The translations under genes were made by a program, and so were the position numbers. From NCBI GenBank assembly GCA_009783145.1, contig WRHR01000009.1:1-38143 (forward strand): a DNA stretch of 38,143 nucleotides. Direction: 5' to 3'. Under the pieces are notes generated by a model. The model worked only from the letters and a program-made list of their open reading frames with translations, ran no database searches and was not told the DNA's origin. Shown piece after piece: positions 1 to 7,301 of this stretch (the first letter of the stretch is position 1; the number at the start of each line of letters is the position of its first letter). Source of the DNA: Alphaproteobacteria bacterium (GTDB taxonomy: Bacteria > Pseudomonadota > Alphaproteobacteria > Rs-D84).

Positions 1-45
1 TTCGTATATCGGCATTACTTCTTAAAGATTACAAGAACCACCCCG

Positions 46-77
46 CCCCCTCCGGGGGCACCCCTCCACAGGAGGGG
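46..77. repeat. GC-rich tandem hairpin repeat
   Basis: Two adjacent perfect hairpins: CCCCC/GGGGG (46-58) and CCCCTCC/GGAGGGG (61-77, loop ACA). A related unit lies at 29372-29409, with the same order of a short GC hairpin, GCACCCC and a purine/pyrimidine hairpin. A third cluster of similar composition is at 25950-26022. This looks like a dispersed intergenic palindrome; no coding potential is seen. Confidence 0.6.
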
Positions 78-104
78 AACACCACCTGCGACCATTTTAC
101 AAAC

Positions 105-132
105 AAAAAAACGCGCCGACGGCGCGTTTTTT
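105..132 (-). terminator. Rho-independent terminator, bidirectional form
   Basis: Stem ACGCGCC-GAC-GGCGCGT (111-127) is flanked by an A-run on the left and a T-run on the right, so it can work on both strands. It lies 37-64 bp past the stop of the minus-strand gene ending at 169 and probably ends that operon. A second perfect palindrome (GGGCGAA-N6-TTCGCCC, 138-157) lies between the two. Confidence 0.8.
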
Positions 133-168
133 ATAAAGGGCGAATTTTCATTCGCCCCTACATTTCTA

Positions 169-1665
169 CTACCTCACCCCGACCCGGAACTCGTCGCCGA
201 AGTCGGCCACGGTTTCACCGTCGACGCTGCAATGGATGCCGTCAAAGCCTTTCTTCAACTGGTTTTTCTTTATAATCGTATGAGTGACCAGGCCTCCGAC
301 CGTTCCCAGCGCCGCGCCCGCCACCGAGTCCGATATCAAGCGCGCCGTATTGAATTTGCCTTCGGCATTCTTCCACTGGCTGCGGCCAAAGCTGTCCATC
401 GTGTTATTCAGGTTATCGAAAGTATTGGAAATTGAAGTTGTAAGGTCGGCGACGACGGCATCCTGCGTCAGCTCGCACTTGCTTCCGTTCCATTCATAGC
501 CTTTGCCCTTCTTGCTGCAATCGCATTTTTTATTCGTTGTGTCCCACTCTCCGCCACCGTCACGGCACTTTTGTGCATCTTCTTCCGCCTGCACACCAGG
601 CTTCTTTACGCAAGCCGAGCCATTCCAGTCAAAATTTTTATCAACGCAGTTGCACGTTTTGGCCGCAGCATCCCAAGTTGCAACGGCCGGACCGACTTTA
701 TTGCAAGCCTCCATAGCAGCCTGATTCGGATCCGGACAGGAGCCTGTGTTATTCACAACGACCAAAGGAAAACCATTTATGCATTTGCAAATTTTTGCAG
801 TTGAATCCCAAGTGAAAACCGTTCCGAAAGCTCCCTGCGGCCCAAGGCCTTTGCAATTCTTTTCGTCTTGCGGAACTGGTTTGGAAGGCGTTACACAGTT
901 ACCGGTTCTGCTGCCAGCGGGGGTCCATACCTGACCGGCAGTATTGCATACGCAATTCGGGAAGGTCCCAGTTGCGTTGCCGGCGGCGCATATGGCTTCA
1001 TTTTCTTTCGTATCTTCTTCTTTTTTCTTTTCTTCTTCCGCCTCCTTAGCGCCCTTATCATCGCACAATATGAACGCCGTCACAGCTCCATTAACCTTTA
1101 TTTCTCTTTGAGGCGAGCCTGCCGGACAGATATCGGAACATTGTCTTGTCGAAGTCAGATAATAATTATTCGGCAAGTTAACTGGATTTCTTGGGCAACC
1201 GTTGAAATATTGCGGATTAACGTTTTGTTCCCTTGCCGAGTTCTTTAAAGTCGTCATATAAACAAACGGTTTCAAAGCATTGATATTTATATCTATCCCT
1301 TCAACTATGGGGGTCTGGAAACTTGTTATAGCCAAAGGGTGCAATGTATAAACATCTCCCCTTTCGGCACTACAGATAATGTGCTGGCTGGTTGAAACCG
1401 GAAACGATGATTTATCATCTACATTTATACCCATTATACCCAAGCCCGCAACTCTTTGCTGAACAGATTTCCAAGCTCTATTACATGCGAAAAGCAATCT
1501 GCCGGAATATGTATTAAGAATAAAACTATCGTTATATTTACCCGCGTTAGGCGCAAGTTCAAACCTTTGCGGCAACTCTATGATAATATAGTCGTCAGCA
1601 ACTGCCGGCAAGCTAAGCGTCATCATAAGAACTGCAAAAACCGGTAATATCTTAAAAGCTCTCAT
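169..1665 (-). CDS. Exported protein with Cys/Trp-rich modules and C-terminal glycine-rich segment
   Basis: I do not recognise a named family. The start is taken at the internal ATG at 1665, not the ATG at 1689, because AAGGAG lies 7 nt upstream of it and because it leaves a clean signal peptide (cleavage after A-V-A, about residue 23). The 498-aa product has a globular N-terminal half, a highly charged Glu/Lys stretch around residues 205-230, then three or four modules of about 40 residues built on a W-D-x(4)-K-x-C-x-C core followed by W-N-G-S-x-C. The modules resemble disulfide-rich, EGF-like repeats. Near the C-terminus a Gly/Ala-rich segment (GAALGTVGGLVTHTII) could insert in a membrane or form a glycine zipper. 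It lies 37 bp downstream of the gene at 1703-2539, which carries a similar glycine-rich segment; the two form an operon. An envelope or secreted role is inferred. Confidence 0.75.
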   Translation of the reverse strand: MRAFKILPVFAVLMMTLSLPAVADDYIIIELPQRFELAPNAGKYNDSFILNTYSGRLLFACNRAWKSVQQRVAGLGIMGINVDDKSSFPVSTSQHIICSAERGDVYTLHPLAITSFQTPIVEGIDININALKPFVYMTTLKNSAREQNVNPQYFNGCPRNPVNLPNNYYLTSTRQCSDICPAGSPQREIKVNGAVTAFILCDDKGAKEAEEEKKKEEDTKENEAICAAGNATGTFPNCVCNTAGQVWTPAGSRTGNCVTPSKPVPQDEKNCKGLGPQGAFGTVFTWDSTAKICKCINGFPLVVVNNTGSCPDPNQAAMEACNKVGPAVATWDAAAKTCNCVDKNFDWNGSACVKKPGVQAEEDAQKCRDGGGEWDTTNKKCDCSKKGKGYEWNGSKCELTQDAVVADLTTSISNTFDNLNNTMDSFGRSQWKNAEGKFNTARLISDSVAGAALGTVGGLVTHTIIKKNQLKKGFDGIHCSVDGETVADFGDEFRVGVR

Positions 1666-1702
1666 CTCAAATCTCCTTCGTGGTTCCATTTTATTGGACC
1701 TT

Positions 1703-2539
1703 TTATCCTTTCAACTGCGGGTCGGACAGTAACGCCTTATAGTTTATCTGATTACATTCGTCCGGCTGTTTCTGCGTCTCCCATATCTTGTCGTCGCATT
1801 TTTCCTCCAGCTTTCTTAAATCAGACATAAACTTGCTGAACTCGCTGGGGCTTTCTTTTTTCAAGACCAATAACTGAGAGCGCAGCAATTCCGTCCCTTC
1901 GATACCCTTTTGACCCATGACCTTGCCGCCGATCAATCTGTTACCGAACAGCTCCATCGCGCCGACCCCGACCACCGCGCCGCCGACCGCGCCCGCAATA
2001 GTACCGCCCACGCGTCCCTTCTTCTTGCAATCAAGTATCGTCTGTTCCAGCTTTTTCTCGTCCGCCCAGCTTCCGCAAGTAATGCCTTGGCCCAGCTCTT
2101 TATAAACCGGCGCGATGTTCGACAGCCCGAAACAGGACTCGGAACTGCTAAGCTCTATCCTGACAAAGCATGCGTTATTTTCCGGGTTCTTGGTATCTTC
2201 GACCATATTCGCATATTCGCCCGCGCCGCCGACCCTGGACGCCCACACGAAGGTATTTCCCATGCCGCGATTGTTCGCGAGACATGCGTTCTTTTCTTCG
2301 GTGCGCATATCCGGCAAGGTTGGCCCGGGCCCCACCGGCGGCGGAGTCACTGCCCCCGGAGGACAATTCGGTCCTGGGCAAGTATTGACGCCCAGACTTG
2401 GCATGCGATCCTGCGTTGGCGCGCTCATAAGCATCGCGCCTTGGACTGTGCCGGGACGGCCGCGACTGGTGGCGCCCGCAGCAATGGCATCCGCCATGAA
2501 CAACGCTGAAATTATTGCAAAGCTTGTTAAAATCCTCAT
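1703..2539 (-). CDS. Exported protein with glycine-zipper segment
   Basis: Family not recognised. The start is placed at the ATG at 2539 (SD GGAG, 6 nt spacing), six codons inside the longest frame; this gives a signal peptide of about 20 residues ending A-I-A-A. The mature part (278 aa in total) has a Pro/Gly-rich stretch near residues 55-85, a Cys-containing domain and, around residues 180-205, a glycine zipper (GGTIAGAVGGAVVGVGAMEL). A charged, probably helical tail with two Cys follows. It is the first gene of the operon with 169-1665. A TATAAT-type -10 lies at 2565-2570 on the minus strand, with a weak -35. The matching architecture of both genes suggests an envelope pair, but nothing shows the biochemical role. 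Confidence 0.75.
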   Translation of the reverse strand: MRILTSFAIISALFMADAIAAGATSRGRPGTVQGAMLMSAPTQDRMPSLGVNTCPGPNCPPGAVTPPPVGPGPTLPDMRTEEKNACLANNRGMGNTFVWASRVGGAGEYANMVEDTKNPENNACFVRIELSSSESCFGLSNIAPVYKELGQGITCGSWADEKKLEQTILDCKKKGRVGGTIAGAVGGAVVGVGAMELFGNRLIGGKVMGQKGIEGTELLRSQLLVLKKESPSEFSKFMSDLRKLEEKCDDKIWETQKQPDECNQINYKALLSDPQLKG

Positions 2540-2662
2540 TCCAAACTCCATTGACATTTACTTTATTATATCACAACATTTGGGGAGAAAAAAGTATATT
2601 TTGGTTTTAATGCAATAAGCGATTTTGTCATTGCGGTTGCCCTTGCGCGGGTTTTCTATTTA

Positions 2663-2671
2663 TGATAAAAT
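2663..2671 (+). promoter_or_regulatory. Extended -10 element, leaderless start
   Basis: TG-A-TAAAAT ends 7 nt before the ATG at 2679. The layout is the same as at 6279-6295. A possible -35 (TTGCCC, 2637-2642) is poor. No SD is present. Confidence 0.5.
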
Positions 2672-2678
2672 AAAAATG

Positions 2679-3044
2679 ATGAAGAAATTTTTTATTCTCT
2701 TTTACTCTTTTACTCTCTTACTCTGCGCGCCTGCGGCGCGCGCCGACGACTGGCTGCCTAATTTCGAAGACATTCCGAAGATGGACTTGACCTATGTCGT
2801 TGAAGACGACGGGTTCGTATACTCCCAGCCTGACGGAAAAATCGCCCAGACCACCGTCGCATCCGACGCCGTCACCCGCCGCCAATTCCAGCGCTTTTAT
2901 CGCGACGCTTTGGACGAGCTGGGGTGGAAAAAAATCAAAGACGACAGCGACCGGCAGATTTTCCGGCGCGGCAATGAAGAGCTGAAAATAGAAATCGTAA
3001 AGACAGACCCGCTGACCGCGAAGTTCACGGTCGCGCCGAAATGA
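2679..3044 (+). CDS. Small exported hypothetical protein
   Basis: 121 aa. Of two adjacent ATGs (2676 and 2679) the second is preferred because it lies 7 nt after an extended -10 box, suggesting a leaderless mRNA; no SD is visible. The N-terminus MKKFFILFYSFTLLLC...ARA is a signal peptide (cleavage near residue 22). The mature part, about 98 residues, is acidic then basic, with a motif resembling (F)Y-x(2)-T/A-L-x(2)-L-G-W and a C-terminal F-x-V-A-P. This resembles small periplasmic proteins of unknown function in alphaproteobacteria (recollection, not searched). It is convergent with clpB, across a repeat. Confidence 0.7.
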   Translation: MKKFFILFYSFTLLLCAPAARADDWLPNFEDIPKMDLTYVVEDDGFVYSQPDGKIAQTTVASDAVTRRQFQRFYRDALDELGWKKIKDDSDRQIFRRGNEELKIEIVKTDPLTAKFTVAPK

Positions 3045-3074
3045 AAAATGAAAAGTGAAGAATGAAAAATGGTG

Positions 3075-3097
3075 GTCGCGCTTACGCGCGGCTTTTT
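3075..3097 (+). terminator. Possible weak terminator
   Basis: CGCG-CTTA-CGCG hairpin followed by CGGC and a T-run, 30 bp past the stop of the 2679-3044 gene. The stem is short and separated from the T-run, so it may be inefficient. Confidence 0.4.
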
Positions 3098-3100
3098 ATT

Positions 3101-3196
3101 AACTGGATTGCCGCGCCCTTTCGGGCTCGCAATGACAAGGAAGAGTAAAAACAAACACCGAATTGTCATTGCGAGCGTAAGCGAAGCAATCCAGTT
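3101..3196. repeat. Inverted pair of the TCATTGCGAG repeat
   Basis: Left arm 3101-3136 (AACTGGATTGCC...GCTCGCAATGAC) and right arm 3165-3196 (GTCATTGCGAG...GCAATCCAGTT) are inverted copies around a 28-bp spacer. The spacer end AAACAAACACCGAATT recurs at the copy near 8176. Outside it, A-rich (3045-3070) and T-rich (3228-3256) runs built from ATGAAAAATG-like units form a looser outer inverted repeat. This is a non-autonomous palindromic element of the kind scattered through many bacterial genomes. Confidence 0.8.
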
Positions 3197-3256
3197 ATTA
3201 AATCGTGAGCGATAGCGAACACATTAATTTTTCATTTTTCACTTTTCATTCTTCAT

Positions 3257-5311
3257 TTAATTTATAATCAGCTCTTTCCCTTTCACATCAACACTAACAG
3301 TGCCGCCGTCGGAGAGAGTCCCGCCCAGGATTTTATCCGCTATGCGGTCTTCGACCTCGCTCATTATAATCCTTTTCAGCGGACGCGCGCCGAACATAGG
3401 ATCATATCCGTTGTCGGCCAGCCACGCTACAGCCTTGTCGGAAACATGCAATGTAATGCGGCGCGACTCCAATCTCTGCTGCAGATTCTTCAATTGGATG
3501 CGCACGATTCCCGGCATCGTATCTTTGCCCAGCGCATTAAACCAGACTATCTCGTCAATGCGGTTTATGAACTCCGGCCGGAAGTGCTTGCGCACCGCCG
3601 CGTCGTCTTTCAGATTGCTGGTCATGATTATAATCGTATTCGTAAAGTTGACCGTGCGGCCCTGCCCGTCCGTCAGCCGCCCGTCGTCCAAAATCTGCAA
3701 GAATACATTAAAGACATCTTGGTGAGCTTTTTCAATCTCGTCGAACAAGATCACTTGATAAGGGCGCCGGCGGATGGATTCGGTCAGCGCGCCGCCTTGC
3801 TCGTACCCCACGTATCCCGGAGGACTGCCGATAAGCCGGCTGACGCTGTGCGGTTCCATGTATTCGCTCATATCTATGCGCGTCATTGCCGTATCGTCGT
3901 TGAATAATTGCGCGGCCAAGGCCTTTACCAGCTCCGTCTTTCCAACCCCGGTCGGCCCCATGAACATAAAGCTGCCCGAAGGGCGCCGCGGGTCCGACAA
4001 GCCCGCTCGGCTTCGGCGTATCGCGCGCGCGACCGCGCCGATCGCGGTATCTTGGCCGATGACGCGCTGGCGCAATTCGTCTTCAAGGTTCAGCAATTTC
4101 GACTGTTCGTCGCCCGTAAGTTTCTCGGCAGGGACGCCTGTCCAACGGCCTACAACCGCGGCAATGTGTTCCGGCAATACCGTCTTGTACTCTTTCTCGC
4201 TTTCGAATCCTGCGATTTGCTTTTCCAATTCCGGGATTTTTCCATATTGCAATGCGGAGGCTTTTTCAAAGTCGCCCGTTCTTGTTGCTGACGCAACCTC
4301 GGCCTTGGCCGCATCCAATGCGGCCATAGCGTCCGACAGCCCGCGCATCTTTTGCTGCTGAGCATGCCAATCCGCCGTCAGAGCATCCGATTCCGCCGCG
4401 ACGATCGCAATCAGTTTTTCCAAGTCGCCCAGACGCTTTTTACTGTCCGGGTCTTTTTCTTTTTTCAGCGCTTGCTGCTCTATCTTCAGCTGCATCAGGC
4501 GACGGTCGATTTCGTCCAGCTTTTCGGGCTTGCTGGAGACTTCTATACGGACACGAGCAGCCGCTTCGTCCATCAAATCTATCGCTTTATCCGGAAGAAA
4601 CCTGTCCGTTATATATCGTTCGGACAGGCGCACCGCAGCAACAATCGCCGCGTCGGAAACGCGCACTCCGTGATGCCCTTCGTATTTTTCCTTCAGTCCG
4701 CGAAGGATTGAAATAGTATCTTCAACGCTCGGCTCGTCCACGAACACAGGCTGAAAGCGCCGCGCCAGCGCAGGATCTTTTTCAATATATTGCCTGTATT
4801 CATCCAAAGTCGTCGCGCCCATAGCATGCAATTCGCCGCGCGCAAGCATCGGTTTCATCAGGTTTCCGGCGTCCATTGAACCTTCCCCCTTACCCGCGCC
4901 GACCATTATATGAAGCTCGTCAATAAACAAAATTATTTGCCCGTTGCTGTCTTTCACCGCTTTCAGCACGGCTTTCAAGCGCTCTTCAAACTGACCGCGG
5001 AACATGGCGCCTGCCATCAGCGCGCCGATGTCCAATGATAACAATTTCTTGCGCAACAGGTTCTCCGGCACGTCGCCCGCGATGATGCGGTTGGCAAGGC
5101 CTTCTACTATCGCGGTCTTTCCAACTCCAGCATTGCCGATTAAAACAGGATTATTTTTCGTGCGGCGGGACAGTACCTGAACCGCGCGGCGAATTTCCTC
5201 GTCCCGGCCGATGACCGGGTCAAGTTTGCCGTTTGCGGCCAATTCCGTGAAGTCCGTAGTGTATTTTTTAATCGCCGCCTCGGGCGTCTCTTTCATATCG
5301 TCGGGGTTCAT
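3257..5311 (-). CDS. clpB: ClpB disaggregase lacking the N-terminal domain
   Basis: Hsp104/ClpB AAA+ chaperone that resolubilises aggregated proteins with DnaK/DnaJ/GrpE. The product is 684 aa; family members are usually about 860. The missing part is the roughly 150-residue N-domain. NBD1 has Walker A GNAGVGKT (59-66), Walker B ILFIDE (127-132) and an aromatic pore loop GAMFRG (101-106, Phe in place of the usual Tyr). A coiled-coil middle domain spans about 262-385, including the conserved [15 protein letters not shown]2 has GPTGVGKT (452-459), pore loop GYVGYE, Walker B ILFDE and sensor-2 GARPLKR. The middle domain marks it as ClpB, not ClpA or ClpC. The start is genuine, not a frameshift: AGGAG lies 7 nt before the ATG, and an RpoH-like promoter sits directly upstream. 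The segment after sensor 1 ([10 protein letters not shown]...) is also shorter than usual. Confidence 0.96.
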   Translation of the reverse strand: MNPDDMKETPEAAIKKYTTDFTELAANGKLDPVIGRDEEIRRAVQVLSRRTKNNPVLIGNAGVGKTAIVEGLANRIIAGDVPENLLRKKLLSLDIGALMAGAMFRGQFEERLKAVLKAVKDSNGQIILFIDELHIMVGAGKGEGSMDAGNLMKPMLARGELHAMGATTLDEYRQYIEKDPALARRFQPVFVDEPSVEDTISILRGLKEKYEGHHGVRVSDAAIVAAVRLSERYITDRFLPDKAIDLMDEAAARVRIEVSSKPEKLDEIDRRLMQLKIEQQALKKEKDPDSKKRLGDLEKLIAIVAAESDALTADWHAQQQKMRGLSDAMAALDAAKAEVASATRTGDFEKASALQYGKIPELEKQIAGFESEKEYKTVLPEHIAAVVGRWTGVPAEKLTGDEQSKLLNLEDELRQRVIGQDTAIGAVARAIRRSRAGLSDPRRPSGSFMFMGPTGVGKTELVKALAAQLFNDDTAMTRIDMSEYMEPHSVSRLIGSPPGYVGYEQGGALTESIRRRPYQVILFDEIEKAHQDVFNVFLQILDDGRLTDGQGRTVNFTNTIIIMTSNLKDDAAVRKHFRPEFINRIDEIVWFNALGKDTMPGIVRIQLKNLQQRLESRRITLHVSDKAVAWLADNGYDPMFGARPLKRIIMSEVEDRIADKILGGTLSDGGTVSVDVKGKELIIN

Positions 5312-5332
5312 ATCAGGCTCCTTTACGCGAAA

Positions 5333-5360
5333 ATATAGTTATTTTAACTTGACTTTCAAG
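5333..5360 (-). promoter_or_regulatory. RpoH (sigma-32)-like promoter of clpB
   Basis: On the minus strand CTTGAAA (5360-5354) and ACTATAT (5339-5333) are separated so that CTTG-N17-ACTATAT closely fits the alphaproteobacterial heat-shock consensus CTTG-N17/18-CYTATNT. It lies about 20 bp from the clpB start, as expected for a heat-shock gene. Confidence 0.6.
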
Positions 5361-5377
5361 TCGCTTGGGTGTAATTT
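5349..5377 (+). promoter_or_regulatory. Sigma-70 promoter of rpmB
   Basis: TTGACT (5349-5354), a 17-bp spacer and TAATTT (5372-5377). Its -35 box lies inside the palindrome ACTTGA-N3-TCAAGT (5347-5361), which also contains the clpB -35 on the other strand, so the two divergent promoters overlap. Confidence 0.6.
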
Positions 5378-5404
5378 GTGCGTCGCTAATTAAAGGATTA
5401 TACC

Positions 5405-5767
5405 ATGCCAAGAATGTGCCAAGTTACAGGAAAAAAGACCGAAGTCGGAATGAATGTCTCGCACTCGCACCGCCGGACGAAACGGACTTTTCTGCCCAAT
5501 CTGCAGAACATGAAGTTCCGCAGCGAAATTCTGGGACGCGAATTCGCGCTGCGCATATCCGCAGCGGGCCTGCGGACGCTCACCAAGCATGGCGGGCTGG
5601 ACGCTTACGTTATGGCAAAGCCGATATCGCGCTTGTCGGCGGATATGGCGGCCGTGAAAAAAGCGATTGAAAAGAAAGTCGGCGCGCCCGCAAAGCCGGC
5701 GAAAAAACCGGCGCACAAGCCGAATATTTCGGCGCGTTTGGCGAAAAAAGTCGCAGCGAAGAAATAA
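5405..5767 (+). CDS. rpmB: 50S ribosomal protein L28 with extended C-terminus
   Basis: Large-subunit ribosomal protein bL28. Residues 1-75 carry the family pattern: MPRMCQVTGKK, then V-S-H-S-H-R-R-T-K-R-T-F-x-P-N-L-Q, then R-I-S-A-x-G-L-R-T-L-x-K-x-G-G-L. It is 120 aa long, against about 78-97 in most bacteria; the excess is a Lys/Ala/Pro-rich basic tail (from about residue 85) likely to bind rRNA. SD AAAGGA lies 7 nt from the ATG. It is divergent from clpB, and tRNA-Leu begins 8 bp after the stop, so the tRNA is probably processed from the same transcript. Confidence 0.96.
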   Translation: MPRMCQVTGKKTEVGMNVSHSHRRTKRTFLPNLQNMKFRSEILGREFALRISAAGLRTLTKHGGLDAYVMAKPISRLSADMAAVKKAIEKKVGAPAKPAKKPAHKPNISARLAKKVAAKK

Positions 5768-5775
5768 TCCCGCAT

Positions 5776-5860
5776 GGCCTTGTGGCGGAACTGGTAGACG
5801 CGCTTGACTCAAAATCAAGTTCTGAAAGGAGTGTCGGTTCGATTCCGACCAAGGCCACCA
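5776..5860 (+). tRNA. tRNA-Leu (anticodon CAA)
   Basis: 85 nt with a 7-bp acceptor stem GGCCTTG/CAAGGCC, long variable arm, T-arm GTCGG-TTCGATT-CCGAC, discriminator A and encoded CCA (5858-5860). The anticodon loop CTCAAAA on stem TTGA/TCAA reads CAA (codon UUG). No own promoter is obvious; it follows rpmB by 8 bp. A palindromic repeat starts directly at the CCA end. Confidence 0.97.
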
Positions 5861-5958
5861 CCCTTCGCCTCTGCGAGGCTTCGGGTGGCTACGCCACCAG
5901 AAATGACGAGCAGTAGCAGGCGAAGGAGTGTCGCCCGAAGCCTCGCAGAGGCGAAGGG
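5861..5958. repeat. Long inverted repeat abutting tRNA-Leu 3' end
   Basis: Arms 5861-5885 and 5934-5958 are perfect 25-bp inverted copies starting CCCTTCGCCTCTGCGAGG. Inside are a second palindrome GGTGGC-TAC-GCCACC (5884-5898) and 35 bp without a clear feature. The left arm starts at the base after the tRNA CCA. The same unit occurs after tRNA-Val (9971-10003) and, diverged, at 7682-7738. The right arm ends in AAGGGGG, which may serve as SD for the next gene. Confidence 0.85.
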
Positions 5959-5972
5959 GGACTAAGACTAAA

Positions 5973-6218
5973 ATGTTCTATGTATATTTAATACAAAGCA
6001 TAAATTTCCCAAATCAACGTTATATCGGCTTTTCTTCTGACTTAAAACAAAGACTTGAAGCCCATAATTCCGGAAAGTCTTTTCACACAAAAAAATATAT
6101 GCCATGGAAGCTTGTAGCATATTTGGGATTTGAAACAGAAGCATCCGCAAAAGCTTTTGAAAATTACTTAAAATCAGGTTCCGGTCAAGCATTTGCAAAT
6201 AAACGACTTTGGAAATAA
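5973..6218 (+). CDS. Single-domain GIY-YIG nuclease family protein (YhbQ-like)
   Basis: 81 aa, essentially a bare GIY-YIG domain: Y-V-Y-L-I near the N-terminus, R-Y-I-G-F about 20 residues later, the conserved Arg in K-Q-R-L-E-A-H-N-S-G-K, and the Glu in A-F-E-N-Y-L-K-S-G-S-G. These are the metal- and scissile-phosphate-binding residues of the family (UvrC N-domain, Slx1, homing nucleases). Members of this size are usually annotated as putative endonucleases; substrate unknown. The start is the ATG before F-Y-V-Y-L; the longer frame would read through the upstream repeat. The only SD-like run, AAGGGGG, is 12 nt away and belongs to the repeat. It is followed by a terminator. The link with a tRNA-abutting repeat may reflect mobility, but that is only inference. 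Confidence 0.85.
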   Translation: MFYVYLIQSINFPNQRYIGFSSDLKQRLEAHNSGKSFHTKKYMPWKLVAYLGFETEASAKAFENYLKSGSGQAFANKRLWK

Positions 6219-6239
6219 AAACGCCCCAGGGCGTTTTTA
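6217..6239 (+). terminator. Rho-independent terminator
   Basis: AAAACGCC-CCAG-GGCGTTTTT directly at the end of the GIY-YIG gene; it also reads as a terminator on the other strand. Confidence 0.85.
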
Positions 6240-6278
6240 TTTTAGGAATTCTATCCGGGCGGCATATCTCCGCTTTTC

Positions 6279-6287
6279 TGATAAAAT
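6279..6287 (+). promoter_or_regulatory. Extended -10 element, leaderless start
   Basis: TG-A-TAAAAT ends exactly 7 nt before the ATG at 6295, placing +1 at or next to the start codon. No good -35 is seen, which fits an extended -10 promoter. Confidence 0.55.
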
Positions 6288-6294
6288 CATCGGC

Positions 6295-6942
6295 ATGTAC
6301 GAACTCCTTTCATATTACGGACTAAGATCAATCGAACTGCTCAGCGCTTTCTTAGTAGTCATGGTTTTCCTGAAGGTTTTCGGCATGAACTATCAGATGA
6401 AGCAAATGACCACCTTGGACCTTATCATCAACCTGATTCTGGGCGCGATTATCGGCGGATTTGTCGCCAACGACAGGCTTTCTACTTTCAGCTTTTTCAT
6501 AATAATGTCGATCTATATCGCAATGGTGTATCTGATAAATTTGATTACCAAAAAGACCGACTGGGGACGACGAATATTAATCGGCGGGCCGAAAGTTATA
6601 ATTGAAGACGGCAAAGTCGACGACAGAATGATAAACAGGCTGAATCTTACCGCACACGAGGTCGCGTCCGCTCTGCGCCAGCAGAAGATACACTCGCTGA
6701 CCGAGGTAAAAATGGCCCAGATCGAGCCTGGAGGCGAGCTGACCGTCGTAAAAAAGGGCGACCGGGATTACTCCATCATAATCATTGATAACGGGATAGT
6801 TGATGAATATGCCCTCCGAGAGATCGAAAAGAGCGAAAATTGGCTGAAAAAGCAGCTTAGCGCGAAGAAAATCAAGGACGCCGACGATGTATTCATCGCT
6901 CAATGGCACCGCGGAAGATTGCATATAGTAAGGAAATCGTAG
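6295..6942 (+). CDS. DUF421/YetF-type membrane protein
   Basis: 215 aa. The N-terminal 85 residues form about three transmembrane helices (IELLSAFLVVMVFLKVF; LDLIINLILGAIIGGFV; FFIIMSIYIAMVYLINL). They are followed by a cytoplasmic YetF C-terminal domain with the family pattern P-K-V-I-I-E-D-G-K-V, L-x-A-H-E-V-x-S-A-L-R-Q-Q-K-I and I-I-I-D-N-G-I-V. The biochemical function of the family is unclear. The start is chosen at the ATG after an extended -10 box; the longer frame overlaps a terminator. Monocistronic, ending in a repeat. Confidence 0.88.
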   Translation: MYELLSYYGLRSIELLSAFLVVMVFLKVFGMNYQMKQMTTLDLIINLILGAIIGGFVANDRLSTFSFFIIMSIYIAMVYLINLITKKTDWGRRILIGGPKVIIEDGKVDDRMINRLNLTAHEVASALRQQKIHSLTEVKMAQIEPGGELTVVKKGDRDYSIIIIDNGIVDEYALREIEKSENWLKKQLSAKKIKDADDVFIAQWHRGRLHIVRKS

Positions 6943-6974
6943 CTTTTTGTGTTCGATACGCTCACAAGTTTATT

Positions 6975-7060
6975 AACTAGATTGCCGCGCCCTTCGGGCT
7001 CGCAATGACAAGTCGGTATAAATTGTCATTGCGAGGAGCGCAAGCGACGAAGCAATCCAG
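6975..7060. repeat. Inverted pair of the TCATTGCGAG repeat
   Basis: Left arm 6975-7010 and right arm 7024-7060 are inverted copies (AACTAGATTGCC...CTCGCAATGAC and GTCATTGCGAGG...GCAATCCAG) with a 13-bp spacer. It lies between the DUF421 gene and the promoter of the RNA starting near 7106. Confidence 0.8.
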
Positions 7061-7070
7061 CAAAAATGCC

Positions 7071-7099
7071 TTGATTTTAGTGACCAAGGCGCTTATAAT
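7071..7099 (+). promoter_or_regulatory. Sigma-70 promoter of a structured RNA
   Basis: TTGATT (7071-7076), 17-bp spacer, consensus TATAAT (7094-7099). Predicted +1 is near 7106. No translated ORF starts in the following 175 nt up to the terminator. Confidence 0.75.
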
Positions 7100-7105
7100 T
7101 CCACC

Positions 7106-7282
7106 GGAATCTAACCGGTTCCGGCATCGGGGCTTAGTACACCCCAACAAACTTCTTTCGTAGAAATGCCCTCTGCTCAAAAGGCAGGAGGGCTGGCAAA
7201 ATAAGGCCCTCGGGCCGAATATGCCGCGCTACGGTTTGTTGTAGGTACTAACCTCCTGCCACCATTTTTTGGTGGCTTTTTT
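7106..7282 (+). ncRNA. Structured small RNA, about 177 nt (possible 6S-like rod)
   Basis: The unit runs from a consensus promoter to a strong terminator and has no reading frame. Visible pairing: a 5' hairpin CCGGAA/TTCCGG (from 7104), then a long rod closed by TTAGTAC with GTACTAA (7114-7250 region). It continues, after a small internal loop, with AACAAAC/GTTTGTT and CGTAG/CTACG. Inside sit two hairpins (GCCCTCTGC with GCAGGAGGGC, and GGCCC-TC-GGGCC). A long interrupted rod of this length is the general shape of 6S RNA, which binds RNA polymerase, but I see no diagnostic conserved block. I found no SRP tetraloop, RNase P core or tmRNA tag, so those are unlikely. The class is uncertain; existence as an RNA gene is well supported. 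Confidence 0.65.
7258..7282 (+). terminator. Rho-independent terminator of the 7106 RNA
   Basis: Perfect stem GCCACC (7258-7263), loop ATTTTTT, GGTGGC (7271-7276), then six T. A textbook intrinsic terminator. Confidence 0.9.
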
Positions 7283-7301
7283 ACAAGCACAGGGGGCGAA
7301 A

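Noticed and set aside
1666-1689. Upstream ATG as start of the Cys-module protein
   Set aside because: The extra residues M-E-P-R-R-R-F-E come from the SD region and would bury the signal peptide; the internal ATG has AAGGAG at 7 nt.
5312-5404. Frameshifted N-domain of ClpB upstream of 5311
   Set aside because: The space holds two divergent promoters and only 93 bp before rpmB; there is no room for an N-domain.
5973-6218. GIY-YIG protein as a homing endonuclease of an intron
   Set aside because: The tRNA-Leu is intact and no intron is present; the protein is a bare domain like the common YhbQ type.
7106-7282. tmRNA, SRP RNA or RNase P RNA as identity of the first RNA
   Set aside because: No tag-coding stretch or tRNA-like end, no GGAA-capped SRP hairpin and no conserved RNase P core could be found.
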